DNA of 64,000 nucleotides from Collibacillus ludicampi (GCF_023705585.1 NZ_BOQE01000001.1:1315341-1379340), one strand, 5' to 3'. Positions 29,451 to 39,034 are shown, counted from the first letter of the stretch. Numbers and translations are program-made. The notes: generated by a model not told the origin, from the sequence alone.

Positions 29451-30059
29451 ATGTCGATAAACAAAAAACTTGACCCACGCGTAAAAAGAACACATCAACT
29501 TTTGAGGGAAGCACTCATTGCGTTAATGTGTGAAAAGGGTTATGATGCGATCACTGTACAGGATATTGCCCAGCGAGCGACTCTCAATCGCGCTACATTT
29601 TACCTCCACTTTCGGGACAAGGAAGATTTATTGCAACAGACGATTGACGATATCCTGAATGATCTAAGTTCCGGCATGACGTCGGTAGCGATCGCCGAAA
29701 AGGAAGATGAGCCTCATCCGGACTTGATTTATATTTTTGAACATGTGTCCCGCAATTCCGACTTTTATAAAGTAATGCTCGGTAAAAATGGATTACCGGG
29801 ATTTATGTTTCGTTTGTCAGATATGATCAGCCGAAGGTTACACGAAAAGATTGCCGCCAGACAACCGGACGAAAATCAACTCAAAGTGGCCAAGGATATC
29901 TTCACAAGCTACGTCACTTGGGCTTATCTGGGGGTGATCGTTTGGTGGCTGGAAAATGATATGCCGTATACACCCAAATACATGGCGACCCAGCTGACAC
30001 TCTTACGAATCCAACATCGAAGGTTGCTTTTCGGGGAACATAAAGAACAAATGCCTTAA
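29451..30059 (+). CDS. TetR/AcrR family regulator of the divergent MFS gene
   Basis: 202 residues with a TetR HTH (REALIALMCEKGYDAITVQDIAQRATLNRATFYLHFRDKEDLL, about 18-62) and a C-terminal helical domain of the TetR_C_8-like type (TWAYLGVIVWWLENDMPYTPKYMATQLTLL). The ATG at 29451 has AAGGGGATGCC before it. Divergent placement from an MFS exporter and shared inverted repeats support a local repressor role. Confidence 0.9.
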   Translation: MSINKKLDPRVKRTHQLLREALIALMCEKGYDAITVQDIAQRATLNRATFYLHFRDKEDLLQQTIDDILNDLSSGMTSVAIAEKEDEPHPDLIYIFEHVSRNSDFYKVMLGKNGLPGFMFRLSDMISRRLHEKIAARQPDENQLKVAKDIFTSYVTWAYLGVIVWWLENDMPYTPKYMATQLTLLRIQHRRLLFGEHKEQMP

Positions 30060-30062
30060 TCC

Positions 30063-30602
30063 CTACGATTCTCCGATTTCTCGGATTTTTTTCTTCATCT
30101 GAGCGATCGTCAGATGATCGAAGACCCGAAATCCTTCTTCAAGCGCGATCGTCCTTCCGTTTGAATCTAAAGGATATACACCTTGCCAGATGCCGACAAG
30201 GCTATAGTATGTTGTGCCTACAATCGGTTTGAGAAAAAAGACATAATCATGTTTGAATAACGGACCAGGGTATATTTTCAATAAGGGATCATCCTTTTTC
30301 GGAGGGGGAATGAGCCCCGGTTGCACGATTTGGATCGTAGGATGAGGCAACGTCCCCTTTAACACGTCTTTGACTTGAAGCGTCTGAACGTAATTGACTT
30401 CTCGCCCCTTCTTTACATAGGCACGACTCGTTTGGATGGGAACCGCATGAACAATCAGCGTTGCAGTTTTTACCAGTTCCTTCTCCGTTTTCACTCTCGT
30501 GGTATTCACATGGATTTCGCCAATCGATTGAATCGCATAAACGGGTGAAGTGAAAAAAGTCAAAAGAATAAGCAGGGTAAGTGCATGTACCAATCGTTTC
30601 AT
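30063..30602 (-). CDS. Secreted protein of unknown function
   Basis: A 179-residue protein with a clear signal peptide (MKRLVHALTLLILLTFFTSPVYA). The mature part is beta-rich: it begins IQSIGEIHVNTTRV, has a VKGTLPHPTIQIVQPG-type segment and YYSLVGIWQGVYPLDSNGRT. This resembles Bacillus secreted proteins of unknown function and I do not recognise a family. It is convergent with the TetR gene, only three bases from its stop. GGGAGGAG precedes the ATG. Confidence 0.7.
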   Translation of the reverse strand: MKRLVHALTLLILLTFFTSPVYAIQSIGEIHVNTTRVKTEKELVKTATLIVHAVPIQTSRAYVKKGREVNYVQTLQVKDVLKGTLPHPTIQIVQPGLIPPPKKDDPLLKIYPGPLFKHDYVFFLKPIVGTTYYSLVGIWQGVYPLDSNGRTIALEEGFRVFDHLTIAQMKKKIREIGES

Positions 30603-30685
30603 GATGATCTCCTCCCTTCACTCGTTTTAAGATTTCATATTCGACGGATTTTTATTTGCCTGACCAAATCCAAAAATCCACCTTG

Positions 30686-31015
30686 AAGATTAGTGCTTGG
30701 GTGGATGTATCGCTTTGCGCTTGGGTTCTTTAAGGCATATTCTTTGCGCTCATGCTCCGTGAAGGCCGTCTCGCATAGAACAAAAAATCAAATGTAGCGA
30801 GACGACCTTCAAGGTCGCTATTACGCGCAAAGAATATGCCCTCTGAAACGGTTTAAAAGAAGCGGAACGACCTTCAACTCACCTCTGCGCTGCAAAGCGA
30901 TACATCCACCCAAAAGCCACTCGGTTTCTTGTAGAAGTCTCAAACTTCTCTTCCCACACGAGACCCTTTTCATCCTCTGATGGCGTCGCTTGCAGAATGA
31001 GTGGCTATGAAAAGA
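30686..31015 (+). repeat. Nested-palindrome repeat, copy 2
   Basis: Near-complete copy. Outer arms pair over 19 bp without mismatch (30699-30717 with 30893-30911). Inner arms pair over 16 bp (30734-30749 with 30825-30840) and over 14 bp with one mismatch (30761-30774 with 30797-30810). A non-palindromic tail follows (TTTTCATCCTCTGATGGCG, ending GAGTGGCTAT near 31008). It lies downstream of kamE. Confidence 0.85.
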
Positions 31016-31063
31016 GCCGCGTATTGCCTTTCTGCATGCAATTCGCGGCTCTTCGTCTATCTT

Positions 31064-31825
31064 TCACTTGTCAGCCAATCCACGTTTGACGATTTCCTGT
31101 ACGATAAAGGAAGCCACATCAGGTGCCAGTGTACCAGGGCCGAAGCCAGCGTCATAGCCCAATTCCAAAGCGAGCTCATGGGAGATGCGCGGACCGCCAC
31201 AGATCAGAACGATATTTTTGCGCAATCCCTCCGCTTCCAGCAATTCAACAAGTCGACTCAAATTCGGAATATGAACATCTTTTTGTGTCACGACTTGCGA
31301 GACGAGCAGGGCGTCTGCTTTCAGTTCGATTGCTTTCGCGATCAGATCTTCATTTTCCACCTGGGCTCCCAGATTGTAGGCATTTATCATCGGATAGCGT
31401 TCCAGTCCATATTCACCCGCATAGCCTTTCATATTCATGATGGCATCGATGCCCACCGTATGTGCGTCCGTGCCGGTGCACGCACCGATGACCACGATCT
31501 TGCGGCCGATCCGTTCCTTGATAAATTCATTGATCTCATAAAAATTCATGCGCGGGGAATCGACTTTGGCCACTTGTATTTTCGTGTAATCGACCGTATG
31601 GCGGCACTTGCCGTACAAAACGAAAAATGTATACCCTTCCCCCATGTCGGTCATGTGGACCACAGAAGGTTCCATTACACCCATCTTCATCGCTAACTGC
31701 CTGGCCGCTTCCGCCGCTTCTTCACCATGAGGGACAGGAAGGGAGAAACTCAGTTGAACGACACCGTCATCCATCGTATCGCCATAAGGCCGCACGCGAG
31801 TGAGATCCACTTGCTTCGTATTCAT
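31064..31825 (-). CDS. kamE: Lysine 5,6-aminomutase, beta (B12-binding) subunit
   Basis: Small subunit (253 residues) of the adenosylcobalamin- and PLP-dependent mutase that moves the terminal amino group of beta-lysine (or D-lysine) to the adjacent carbon. The cobalamin motif DxHxxG is D120-A-H-T-V-G125, and K133 in MNMKGYAGEYGLERY is at the position of the Schiff-base lysine. C-terminal Rossmann-like B12 domain is complete. The ATG overlaps the kamD stop by four bases (ATGA). Last gene of the operon. Confidence 0.96.
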   Translation of the reverse strand: MNTKQVDLTRVRPYGDTMDDGVVQLSFSLPVPHGEEAAEAARQLAMKMGVMEPSVVHMTDMGEGYTFFVLYGKCRHTVDYTKIQVAKVDSPRMNFYEINEFIKERIGRKIVVIGACTGTDAHTVGIDAIMNMKGYAGEYGLERYPMINAYNLGAQVENEDLIAKAIELKADALLVSQVVTQKDVHIPNLSRLVELLEAEGLRKNIVLICGGPRISHELALELGYDAGFGPGTLAPDVASFIVQEIVKRGLADK

Positions 31826-33396
31826 ACATTCACCTCTTGTTCCAACCCCAGTTCCTTGCGCAGTAAAATTTCAAACGGATTGTAGTAGTTTTCTGCCCGC
31901 ATGACCACGCCATTGAGCCCTTTTCCGCCCGTTAGCGTTCGCTTCACATCGGCGAAAACGCCACGGGACAGCGCTTCGAGCAAGCCCATGTCACGGATCT
32001 CTTCCAGCAGGCGGGTCGCCTCATCCAATACCTGATGGGCGCGCCGCACGATGATCCCGTCCGGTTTGAATTGAATCTCGTCCCCCAGATGGCGCATGTT
32101 GTTGAACACGTATTTGGCCGTTTCAATCGCGATTTGCCTGTCATGCATTAAAGGGGTGTGAATGGCTTCTGTCATCATGCCAAGGAGCTGAATTCCTTGA
32201 TGAGACATGATTCCCACAACGTTGAATAACGTGTCTTGTACGAGCCCACGAAAAATATTACCTGTCATGTGTTTGGTTGGCGGCATGTATTTTAACGGCG
32301 CGTTGGGGAAGATTTCGCGCGCCATCTGCGCCTGTGCGAGCTCGAGCAAAAAACCGTCTTCGATCATCGGGTTCATCTCGAATGCATGGCCAAGCCCCAT
32401 CTGCTCGGCAGGCAAGCCCGAACGAAAAGCCATCTGTTCATTGATAAACTGGCTCGCCAGGACGGTATGTGCCGCTTGCACCGCATCGGCGGTTGTCAGG
32501 TAGTTATCCTCGCCCGTGTTGATGATGATTCCGGCGTAAGCGTTGATCATACGCGAGAAGTGTTGATCCACGAGTGTGCGCTGCATGTTGATATCGCGGA
32601 ATAAAATCCCGTACAGCGCGTCGTTCAACATGACATCCAAACGTTCCAATGCTCCCATCGCCGCGATTTCCGGCATACAAAGCCCCGAACAGTAGTTGCA
32701 TAAGCGGATATATCGGCCCAATTCCTCGCCAACTTCATCCAGTGCCTTACGCATGATGCGGAAATTTTCCTGTGTCGCAAACGTGCCTCCAAAACCTTCC
32801 GTCGTGGGTCCGTAGGGTACATAATCGAGCAGAGATTGGCCGGTCGAGCGAATCACAGCGATGATATCGGCACCTTGTCTTGCTGCCGTACGCGCCTGGA
32901 TCACATCTTCATAGATATTTCCCGTCGCCACGATCACGTAAATATAAGGTTGTTTCCCCTCACCGAGGCGTTGCAAGTATTCCTCACGCTTTTGCCTGTT
33001 CGCGCGGATGCGGGCAAGCGACTGTGCCGCCAATTCGATCGCCTTTTGTTGGATCAGATGTTCAGGCGCTTTCGGCAGTTGAAAGAGGTGTAAACGTCCC
33101 GATGCCACTGCTTCTCCCACTTCTTGAACCGTCAAATTTTCCTGCAAGATCGCGTTCACAAAATATGTGGCGATCCCTTCTGACAATTTTCCCGCTTCCA
33201 GCGCCTGATCGACGACCACGTTCGCAAGAGGCACAAAATCAGCATCTACCCCGTCCAATCCGAATAAACGCAAAACAGTCCGTTCCACCGCCACCGTTGT
33301 TCGCGCCAATATAAAATCGGTGATATTGTCTGCAATCGCGGAAGCTGCGGAACGAGCACGCTCGATCTGTTTCGGATCCAGAAACAATTTGCTCAT
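31822..33396 (-). CDS. kamD: Lysine 5,6-aminomutase, alpha subunit
   Basis: Large catalytic subunit (524 residues) of lysine 5,6-aminomutase. It has the TIM-barrel core of the family, with the conserved GTGGRPLLDYVPYG-like segment here reading STGQSLLDYVPYGPTTEGFGGTFATQENF, then RLCNYCSGLCMPEIA, and LKYMPPTKHMTGNIF. The ATG at 33396 follows AAAGGGG; the ATG at 33417 has no ribosome site. A repeat copy separates it from kamC, so cotranscription across that 390-bp gap is uncertain. Confidence 0.96.
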   Translation of the reverse strand: MSKLFLDPKQIERARSAASAIADNITDFILARTTVAVERTVLRLFGLDGVDADFVPLANVVVDQALEAGKLSEGIATYFVNAILQENLTVQEVGEAVASGRLHLFQLPKAPEHLIQQKAIELAAQSLARIRANRQKREEYLQRLGEGKQPYIYVIVATGNIYEDVIQARTAARQGADIIAVIRSTGQSLLDYVPYGPTTEGFGGTFATQENFRIMRKALDEVGEELGRYIRLCNYCSGLCMPEIAAMGALERLDVMLNDALYGILFRDINMQRTLVDQHFSRMINAYAGIIINTGEDNYLTTADAVQAAHTVLASQFINEQMAFRSGLPAEQMGLGHAFEMNPMIEDGFLLELAQAQMAREIFPNAPLKYMPPTKHMTGNIFRGLVQDTLFNVVGIMSHQGIQLLGMMTEAIHTPLMHDRQIAIETAKYVFNNMRHLGDEIQFKPDGIIVRRAHQVLDEATRLLEEIRDMGLLEALSRGVFADVKRTLTGGKGLNGVVMRAENYYNPFEILLRKELGLEQEVNV

Positions 33397-33421
33397 CGTG
33401 CTGCTTTCCCCTTTCATCTAT

Positions 33422-33803
33422 CCTGATAACTAGTGCTTGGGTGGATGTATCGCTTTGCGCTTGGGTTCGATGAAGGTCGTCTTTGGGGCATATGCTTTGC
33501 GCTCATGCTTCGTGAAGGTCGTCATTGCGGGCATATGCTTGGCGTTCATGCTCCGTGGAGGTCTTCTCGCTCGGAATATCTTTAGTTGTTGCGAGACGAC
33601 CTTCAAAGTCGCTATTACGCGCAAAGCATATACCCCATAACGTCCAAAAGGAAGCGGAACGACCTTCAACTCACCTCTGCGCTGCAAAGCGATACTATCC
33701 ACCCAAAAGCCACTCCGTTTCTTCTGGTAGCTTTAAACTTCCAAACACAAGAAACTTTACATCCTCTCATGGCGCCGTTTGCTACATCAGTGACTAACTT
33801 GAC
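33422..33803 (+). repeat. Nested-palindrome repeat, copy 3 (inside the kam operon)
   Basis: Full copy with an extra left unit: head AACTAGTGCTTGGGTGG at 33428, then two left units (33486 on, 33529 on), one right unit (33590-33634), outer right arm (33680-33702), and tail to about 33803. It fills the kamC-kamD gap and the kamC stop codon lies in its tail. Confidence 0.85.
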
Positions 33804-35463
33804 GATCCTTCGGTGTCGAATTAGCGGCGTGAAGATCTAACTGTTCTCCCAGATGTGTACGTCCATAGCGAATGATAGCCTTGGGGAGTCCCAGATGTTC
33901 AGCTATCCAGAGCGCATCCTGCGGTACTTGTTCTCGCTCCGTTCGCAACGGTACGATGCGATAATCCATCGCTTGCTGCAGTTGCACAAGCATATCACCT
34001 GCCTGATGCAGGCGGATCTCCTCTTTCTTTTCATGAGCGAGACCGATCACCCGATATGCTTGAATTCCTGGCACTTTCGCGACTGCTGCAAAGTGGGTGG
34101 CCACAAATGCGGAATGTTCCGTCGTCAGCAGATGGCGGACAAGTCCTACGGCAATCGCCTCCCCTTCCTGCGGATTGGTCGTACGCGCGACTTCATCCAT
34201 GAGGAATAGCCCTTCTCCCGTTTCGCCCAAAATGTCAACCAAGCGTTTCACTTCACCGCCAAACGATGAAAGGCCGTGTTCACTCGTTTGCTCATCACCG
34301 CCGAGAAAACGGATGCGCTCGACAGGGCGAAAGGTATATGCGCGTACAGGGACGTGAAAACCATATTGAGCCAATCCCTGCAGAAGTGCCATCGTTTTGA
34401 GCGCGACGGATTTCCCCCCCATATTTGGTCCCGTCACTACGCCAACACCGCGCTGGAACGTGAGAGAAAGCGGTGTGTAGCGACCGCCTTTTTCACATAC
34501 CTGCTTTTCGATCCAAGGATGCACCGCATCTTCGATCAGCCAACCCCATTCATTCCATTTCGGCTCAACAGCTTTCCATCGATTGGCCCATTCACTTTTG
34601 GCAACAAGCCAATCCAAACGGCCAAACGCCTGATGCACCTGTCGCAAACGATCAACCTCAGGAAGAAAGTGACGGCTGATCTCTTGCAAAACTTCCTTTT
34701 CAACCGCTTCCAACTGCTCCATCAAAACTTGTTCTTTCTCTTTCAATTTCTCGATGTCAGTGCTGTCGACAATACGGAAGATCACTTCCCACGCATTTTC
34801 CGCCTGCCTGATCAAGGATCGGTCTTCATTTGCGAGTGCCAACATGTCGCGGTCATTTTTATCCCAAATATATTCACCTTCGCGATTGGGCAAGCGGCCG
34901 TAGCGCGCATGAAGAACGTCATACAGTTCTTTGCGCATTTTGCGGATCTCCGCGCGAACCTCATCACACGCGTTGCGCAGTTGTGCCAAACGCGGATCAT
35001 ATCCGTCATCAATGGAAAAATCGGGCTTCAACTCTGCGGATGGGTTCAGCAAGCGAAGCAGTCGCTCCCAATCGACGTCGGTCATCCATGAAAACAAGAT
35101 TTGTTTTTCCCGCAGTGACTCTTGAAGTCCCCGTCCTGTCCAAAGGAACTGTTTGATTTCAAAGAAATCAACCACTCTGAGCGGCATGCCCTTGACGAGG
35201 AGTGCGAGTTGTTGTTCGACTGGCCGCAAGCTTTGCAACCGATTGCGCAGGGTCTCAGCGAAGTCTCTGTCCTCAAGCGCTATGCGCATCTGTTTAACGG
35301 CGTTCATTTCCTCTTGCCAAGCGATCCGATCATTCGGGCCAAACGGAAGCAATCGATTTTTATAATGTTTCCCCAGCGATGAATAAGGGCACGCTTGTGC
35401 CCATACCTGTTCCCAATGCACCTGTATCTTTGTTTTTTCATCCAGAAGATGGTAGGCGGGCAC
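33787..35463 (-). CDS. kamC: MutS-like ATPase of the lysine aminomutase cluster (KamC)
   Basis: About 558 residues with MutS-type helical lever regions and a C-terminal MutS domain V ATPase: Walker A GPNMGGKS (about 344-351), DEQTSEHGLSSFGGE signature, Walker B LFLMDEVARTTNPQEG. No mismatch-recognition domain is visible. Such proteins sit in lysine-fermentation clusters beside KamB; a role in reactivating or assembling the B12 mutase is plausible but inferred. The GTG at 35463 has GGAGG eight bases upstream and overlaps kamB by 26 bases. The last seven codons and stop are in the repeat tail. Confidence 0.85.
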   Translation of the reverse strand: MPAYHLLDEKTKIQVHWEQVWAQACPYSSLGKHYKNRLLPFGPNDRIAWQEEMNAVKQMRIALEDRDFAETLRNRLQSLRPVEQQLALLVKGMPLRVVDFFEIKQFLWTGRGLQESLREKQILFSWMTDVDWERLLRLLNPSAELKPDFSIDDGYDPRLAQLRNACDEVRAEIRKMRKELYDVLHARYGRLPNREGEYIWDKNDRDMLALANEDRSLIRQAENAWEVIFRIVDSTDIEKLKEKEQVLMEQLEAVEKEVLQEISRHFLPEVDRLRQVHQAFGRLDWLVAKSEWANRWKAVEPKWNEWGWLIEDAVHPWIEKQVCEKGGRYTPLSLTFQRGVGVVTGPNMGGKSVALKTMALLQGLAQYGFHVPVRAYTFRPVERIRFLGGDEQTSEHGLSSFGGEVKRLVDILGETGEGLFLMDEVARTTNPQEGEAIAVGLVRHLLTTEHSAFVATHFAAVAKVPGIQAYRVIGLAHEKKEEIRLHQAGDMLVQLQQAMDYRIVPLRTEREQVPQDALWIAEHLGLPKAIIRYGRTHLGEQLDLHAANSTPKDRQVSH

Positions 35464-36493
35464 GCGCGTCACCTCCAATTCCCGCTTTGACATCCATAAC
35501 AGGGAGTTCTCCCGCCACTTCGCGAATCCGTTCCACGAGTGCTTCCCTCGGCAAATCATATCCCGCGATCGAATGGGGGTTCACCGCGATGGCCAATACG
35601 CGCGTTTCTTTACCTATTAAAAGACGATGCCCACGCCGTACATAAGAACGCCAAGCTTTCGCCGTCACAAAAACGTGTGTCGCGTCAGGAACGAGTAACG
35701 AAAATCCTCTGGGCATTCCCTCCATTTGAGCCAATACGCGATCGGTAACCGCTCCGGGTATGCAAAGCGCCTGCGCGTCCTGCGGCCAGTTCGCGTCGAG
35801 ACACAAATGGCCCGTTAATGAAGAGGTTTGCGCAAGAACGGCAGGAGCACAGGAAGGACCGCCCGCTACCGGTCGCCCGTACTGCTCCGCTAAATCCAGC
35901 AGGCGGCATTCCCACTCCTCGTTCGCCCGCGGCAACCGGAAGCGCCATAACCATTCGGCTGTCTGACGCACCACTTGGTCGACAGAGCGGCCTGCCACCG
36001 CACCGGTTACCAAGATGACACCATCGGTCACATCGGGTGATGCCGCGATCATGCGATCAAAAGCACCATCCACAAGATGCAAATCAACACCTTTGGCATC
36101 AAAACGTGCGAGCACATCTTTCACGTGCTGCATTTGGCGAATTCCAGCCAAGATGACCGTACCGCTTCGTTTCACGCGTGCGATATAGACCTCTCCGAGA
36201 GGGGAATCGATTCCCGTCGCCTCTTCCAGTACAAGTTCAGCGGTTCCCTCTGTTAACATCTGAGCGGAAGACGCCACGAGGGCGCCTGCCGGTACAACGA
36301 CTTCCGGTTTCGGCACCCCCATGATCGCATCCATTCGTTCGCCATCCACGCCGATGCTTTGAATCGAAACTTTTACTCCCTCTTGCTCCGCTTGTGCCAG
36401 CAGATCATTCAGCACGGTCGTCTTGCCCGCGTGTTTGGCAATCCCGACAATCGCTATACGCTTGGCACCAGCCTCCTTCACGACGGTTAACAT
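35438..36493 (-). CDS. kamB: KamB, P-loop protein of the lysine aminomutase cluster
   Basis: About 351 residues with an N-terminal P-loop (VGIAKHAGKTT, about 16-26) and a conserved AGALVASSAQMLTEGTAELVLEEATGIDSPLGEV segment. Proteins of this type occur next to kamA/kamC in amino-acid fermenters and are described only as cluster proteins; an ATP-dependent chaperone or reactivase role for KamDE is inference. ATGs at 36502 and 36493 both exist; GGAAGG is better placed for 36493. It begins 24 bases after kamA. Confidence 0.82.
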   Translation of the reverse strand: MLTVVKEAGAKRIAIVGIAKHAGKTTVLNDLLAQAEQEGVKVSIQSIGVDGERMDAIMGVPKPEVVVPAGALVASSAQMLTEGTAELVLEEATGIDSPLGEVYIARVKRSGTVILAGIRQMQHVKDVLARFDAKGVDLHLVDGAFDRMIAASPDVTDGVILVTGAVAGRSVDQVVRQTAEWLWRFRLPRANEEWECRLLDLAEQYGRPVAGGPSCAPAVLAQTSSLTGHLCLDANWPQDAQALCIPGAVTDRVLAQMEGMPRGFSLLVPDATHVFVTAKAWRSYVRRGHRLLIGKETRVLAIAVNPHSIAGYDLPREALVERIREVAGELPVMDVKAGIGGDARARLPSSG

Positions 36494-36516
36494 CTCATCC
36501 ATTCCTTCCGGAAGCT

Positions 36517-37809
36517 TTATTCCTGCTCACGGCGTCTCCGTTTTAATCCTTTCGGTTCAAGAGACAATGCTTGATCGTTGAGAAGCTTTCCTAGTCCAAT
36601 GTTTTGTTCATGATGGTTATGCGTACAAGTGGGAGGACAGCCTTTGTCTTCATATACAGGCTCATGGTAAACCGAGATGACTCCTTCAAAGTTACGCAGC
36701 ACGACTTTACCATGACCTTGCGAGATCAAATATTGCGGCATGACGGGGATCTTACCGCCCCCACCCGGTGCATCCACAACAAAGGTCGGCACCGCATATC
36801 CGGATGTATGACCGCGCAATTGTTCCATGATCTCCAATCCTTTGGATACGGTCGTACGGAAATGCTCAATGCCCTCAGAGAGGTCACATTGATAGATATA
36901 GTAAGGACGAATCCGGTTTTTCACGAGTTCATGCATCAGTTTTTTCATGATATGCACGCAATCGTTGACTCCACGCATCAGCACGGTTTGGTTGCCAAGC
37001 GGAATCCCCGCATCCACGATTTTATGGCAAGCTTCTACCGCTTCAGGCGTGAGTTCATCCGGATGGTTAAAATGCGTATTAATCCAGATCGGATGATACT
37101 TGCGCAACATATTCAAGAGATTATCCGTGATTCGCTGCGGGAAGACGACGGGTGCGCGTGTGCCGATGCGAATGATCTCCACATGAGGAATCGCACGCAA
37201 GTTCGAAATGATATATTCCAAGATCTTATCATTGACAAGCAGACCGTCGCCCCCGGAAAGCAACACGTCGCGAACCTGAGGCGTACGACGGATGTAGTCG
37301 ATCGCCGCATCCAGTTGCGGTTTGGGAACCGCATGACCCACCTGTCCCGAAAAACGGCGGCGCGTGCAATGGCGGCAATACATCGAACATTGGTTTGTAA
37401 TTAAGAACAGCACGCGATCAGGATAACGGTGAGTGAGACCCGGTGCGGGTGCATCTTCATCTTCCGAAAGCGGATCTTCCATATCCCAGGGGGATCGTGT
37501 CATCTCCGCGGATAAGGGAACCGCCTGTAGACGGATCGGGCAATTCGGATCATCCGGATCCATCAACATCGCGTAGTAGGGTGTGATCCTTAGCGGCATC
37601 GATTCATTCACATGCTTTGCGCCTTCAATTTCGTCTTCGGTCAGATTGATCACTTTTGCAAGATCTTCCACCGTGTTGATCGTATGCGTCAATTGCCACA
37701 TCCAATCGTTCCATTGTTCATCCGTAACATCTTTCCACAATTCGATATCGCGGAAGTGGCGTTTTTTCTTACCGTAAAGGTATTTCAAATCTTTCTCTGC
37801 AAGACTCAT
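36517..37809 (-). CDS. kamA: Lysine 2,3-aminomutase
   Basis: Radical SAM, PLP-dependent enzyme (430 residues) that turns L-lysine into L-beta-lysine, the first step of lysine fermentation. The cluster motif is C141-x3-C145-x2-C148 (CSMYCRHCTRRRF). The PLP lysine is K353 in DAPGGGGKIPVMP, and D309 and D346 match the lysine-binding aspartates of clostridial KamA. A Cys/His-rich tail (CPPTCTHNHHE) could bind the structural zinc. AAAAGGAGG precedes the ATG. Second gene after kdd. Confidence 0.97.
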   Translation of the reverse strand: MSLAEKDLKYLYGKKKRHFRDIELWKDVTDEQWNDWMWQLTHTINTVEDLAKVINLTEDEIEGAKHVNESMPLRITPYYAMLMDPDDPNCPIRLQAVPLSAEMTRSPWDMEDPLSEDEDAPAPGLTHRYPDRVLFLITNQCSMYCRHCTRRRFSGQVGHAVPKPQLDAAIDYIRRTPQVRDVLLSGGDGLLVNDKILEYIISNLRAIPHVEIIRIGTRAPVVFPQRITDNLLNMLRKYHPIWINTHFNHPDELTPEAVEACHKIVDAGIPLGNQTVLMRGVNDCVHIMKKLMHELVKNRIRPYYIYQCDLSEGIEHFRTTVSKGLEIMEQLRGHTSGYAVPTFVVDAPGGGGKIPVMPQYLISQGHGKVVLRNFEGVISVYHEPVYEDKGCPPTCTHNHHEQNIGLGKLLNDQALSLEPKGLKRRRREQE

Positions 37810-37859
37810 GTCTACTTCCTCCTTTTATCAGATGTATCTATGAATTCCGAATCCTTTAA

Positions 37860-38897
37860 TCAAGCGTATTTCTCACTGAAGATGCGCAACAGTTCAGGGC
37901 ACTCACGAACCAGGGAGAGTGACAGTTCCGCGTGCCCCTTCGTATATCCGTTTCCGATGACCATGGTGATATCTTTGCCCACGCCTTCCGCACTCAAGGC
38001 GGCTGCCGTAAACGATGTCGACATGGAGAAAAAGTAAACCATTCCCTCGTCACGGGTCGCGAGTATCGATGACATCTCTGTTCCCGGTACGTTGACACAA
38101 TTGATCGTCACATCCGCAAATTGCCCGTTGGTCGCGCGCTCGATCGCACGCATAACGGAAACGGCGTCGGTCGCATCGAGGTTTATTACCTCATCCGCCC
38201 ACCCCAACCCGCGCAACAATTGGCATCCTTTTTCCCCGTATTCCACGGCGATGATACGACCTTCCGGCCCCGCCGATAAGCGCGCCTGACGCAGGACCAG
38301 CAAACCCGACTTCCCTCCTGCGCCAAGGACGACCACCGTCTGGCCTTTTTGTACCCATCTTGCGGTCTGAGCGGGTGCGCCACAGACGTCCAGAACGGCT
38401 AGTGCAACTTTATCTGGAAGATCGGCCGGCAATTTGGCGTAAAGGCCGCTTTCAAACAAAATCGCCTTTCCTTTGATGTCGACTTGGGCACGATCCGTGT
38501 CAATCTTGAGGATCTCGTCAATCGTCAGAGGGGTGAGGGACAGTGAGACCAGTGTAGCGATGCGTTCTCCCACTTCAAGATTCACTTTTCCACACAGGTC
38601 TTCCCCGATTTGTTCCACTCTGCCGATCAGCATCCCCCCGGAACCGGTCACAGGATTATGATGCTTGCCTCGATCTGCAACCGTCTTCCGCATGATCTCG
38701 GCGATCTTATTCACATCTCCGTTCGCTTGGTTACGCATCTGCACAAAGGAAGCAGAGTCGATATTTAATGTTTCAACGTCAATGAGAATTTCGTTGCTGT
38801 AGCAAATCGGTGTATTATCGATGCGCCATGCTGGCTGAGGCATCGCACCTGCGGGCTCGATCACCCGGTGCAGCCCGTAGCGGTCACCTTTCTTCAA
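37860..38897 (-). CDS. kdd: L-erythro-3,5-diaminohexanoate dehydrogenase
   Basis: Oxidatively deaminates 3,5-diaminohexanoate to 3-keto-5-aminohexanoate. The 345 residues open MKKGDRYGLHRVIEPAGAMPQPAW, and carry a dinucleotide-binding VVVLGAGGKSGLLVL segment. Length and both signatures fit Kdd. The start is TTG at 38897, ten bases after AAGGAGG; no ATG is available. It is the first gene after a near-consensus sigma-54 promoter, and its product feeds Kce, encoded 27 kb away. Confidence 0.95.
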   Translation of the reverse strand: MKKGDRYGLHRVIEPAGAMPQPAWRIDNTPICYSNEILIDVETLNIDSASFVQMRNQANGDVNKIAEIMRKTVADRGKHHNPVTGSGGMLIGRVEQIGEDLCGKVNLEVGERIATLVSLSLTPLTIDEILKIDTDRAQVDIKGKAILFESGLYAKLPADLPDKVALAVLDVCGAPAQTARWVQKGQTVVVLGAGGKSGLLVLRQARLSAGPEGRIIAVEYGEKGCQLLRGLGWADEVINLDATDAVSVMRAIERATNGQFADVTINCVNVPGTEMSSILATRDEGMVYFFSMSTSFTAAALSAEGVGKDITMVIGNGYTKGHAELSLSLVRECPELLRIFSEKYA

Positions 38898-38946
38898 ATG
38901 CGCGGCCTCCTTTGATCCTTTTGTCTTCTGTCGCTCTCTTTTTTAT

Positions 38947-38963
38947 TGCAAAACTTGTGCCAA
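38947..38963 (-). promoter_or_regulatory. Sigma-54 promoter of kdd-kamABCDE
   Basis: The minus strand reads TTGGCAC-AAGTT-TTGCA, matching the -24/-12 consensus (TTGGCACN5TTGCW) in bases and spacing. It lies about 50 bp before kdd, and the gene immediately upstream encodes a sigma-54 activator. Confidence 0.9.
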
Positions 38964-38978
38964 CCAAATGAAACCAAG

Positions 38979-39017
38979 AAAAATGGCGCTTAACCGCATA
39001 CATCGTGCGGCAGCGCC
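38979..39017 (-). terminator. Terminator of the sigma-54 activator gene
   Basis: Minus-strand hairpin with stem GGCGCT-G-CCGC / GCGG-TTA-AGCGCC (39017-38985), followed by ATTTTTC. It lies just upstream of the kdd sigma-54 promoter and would insulate it. Confidence 0.7.
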
Positions 39018-39034
39018 GAATTTTCGCAAATGAG

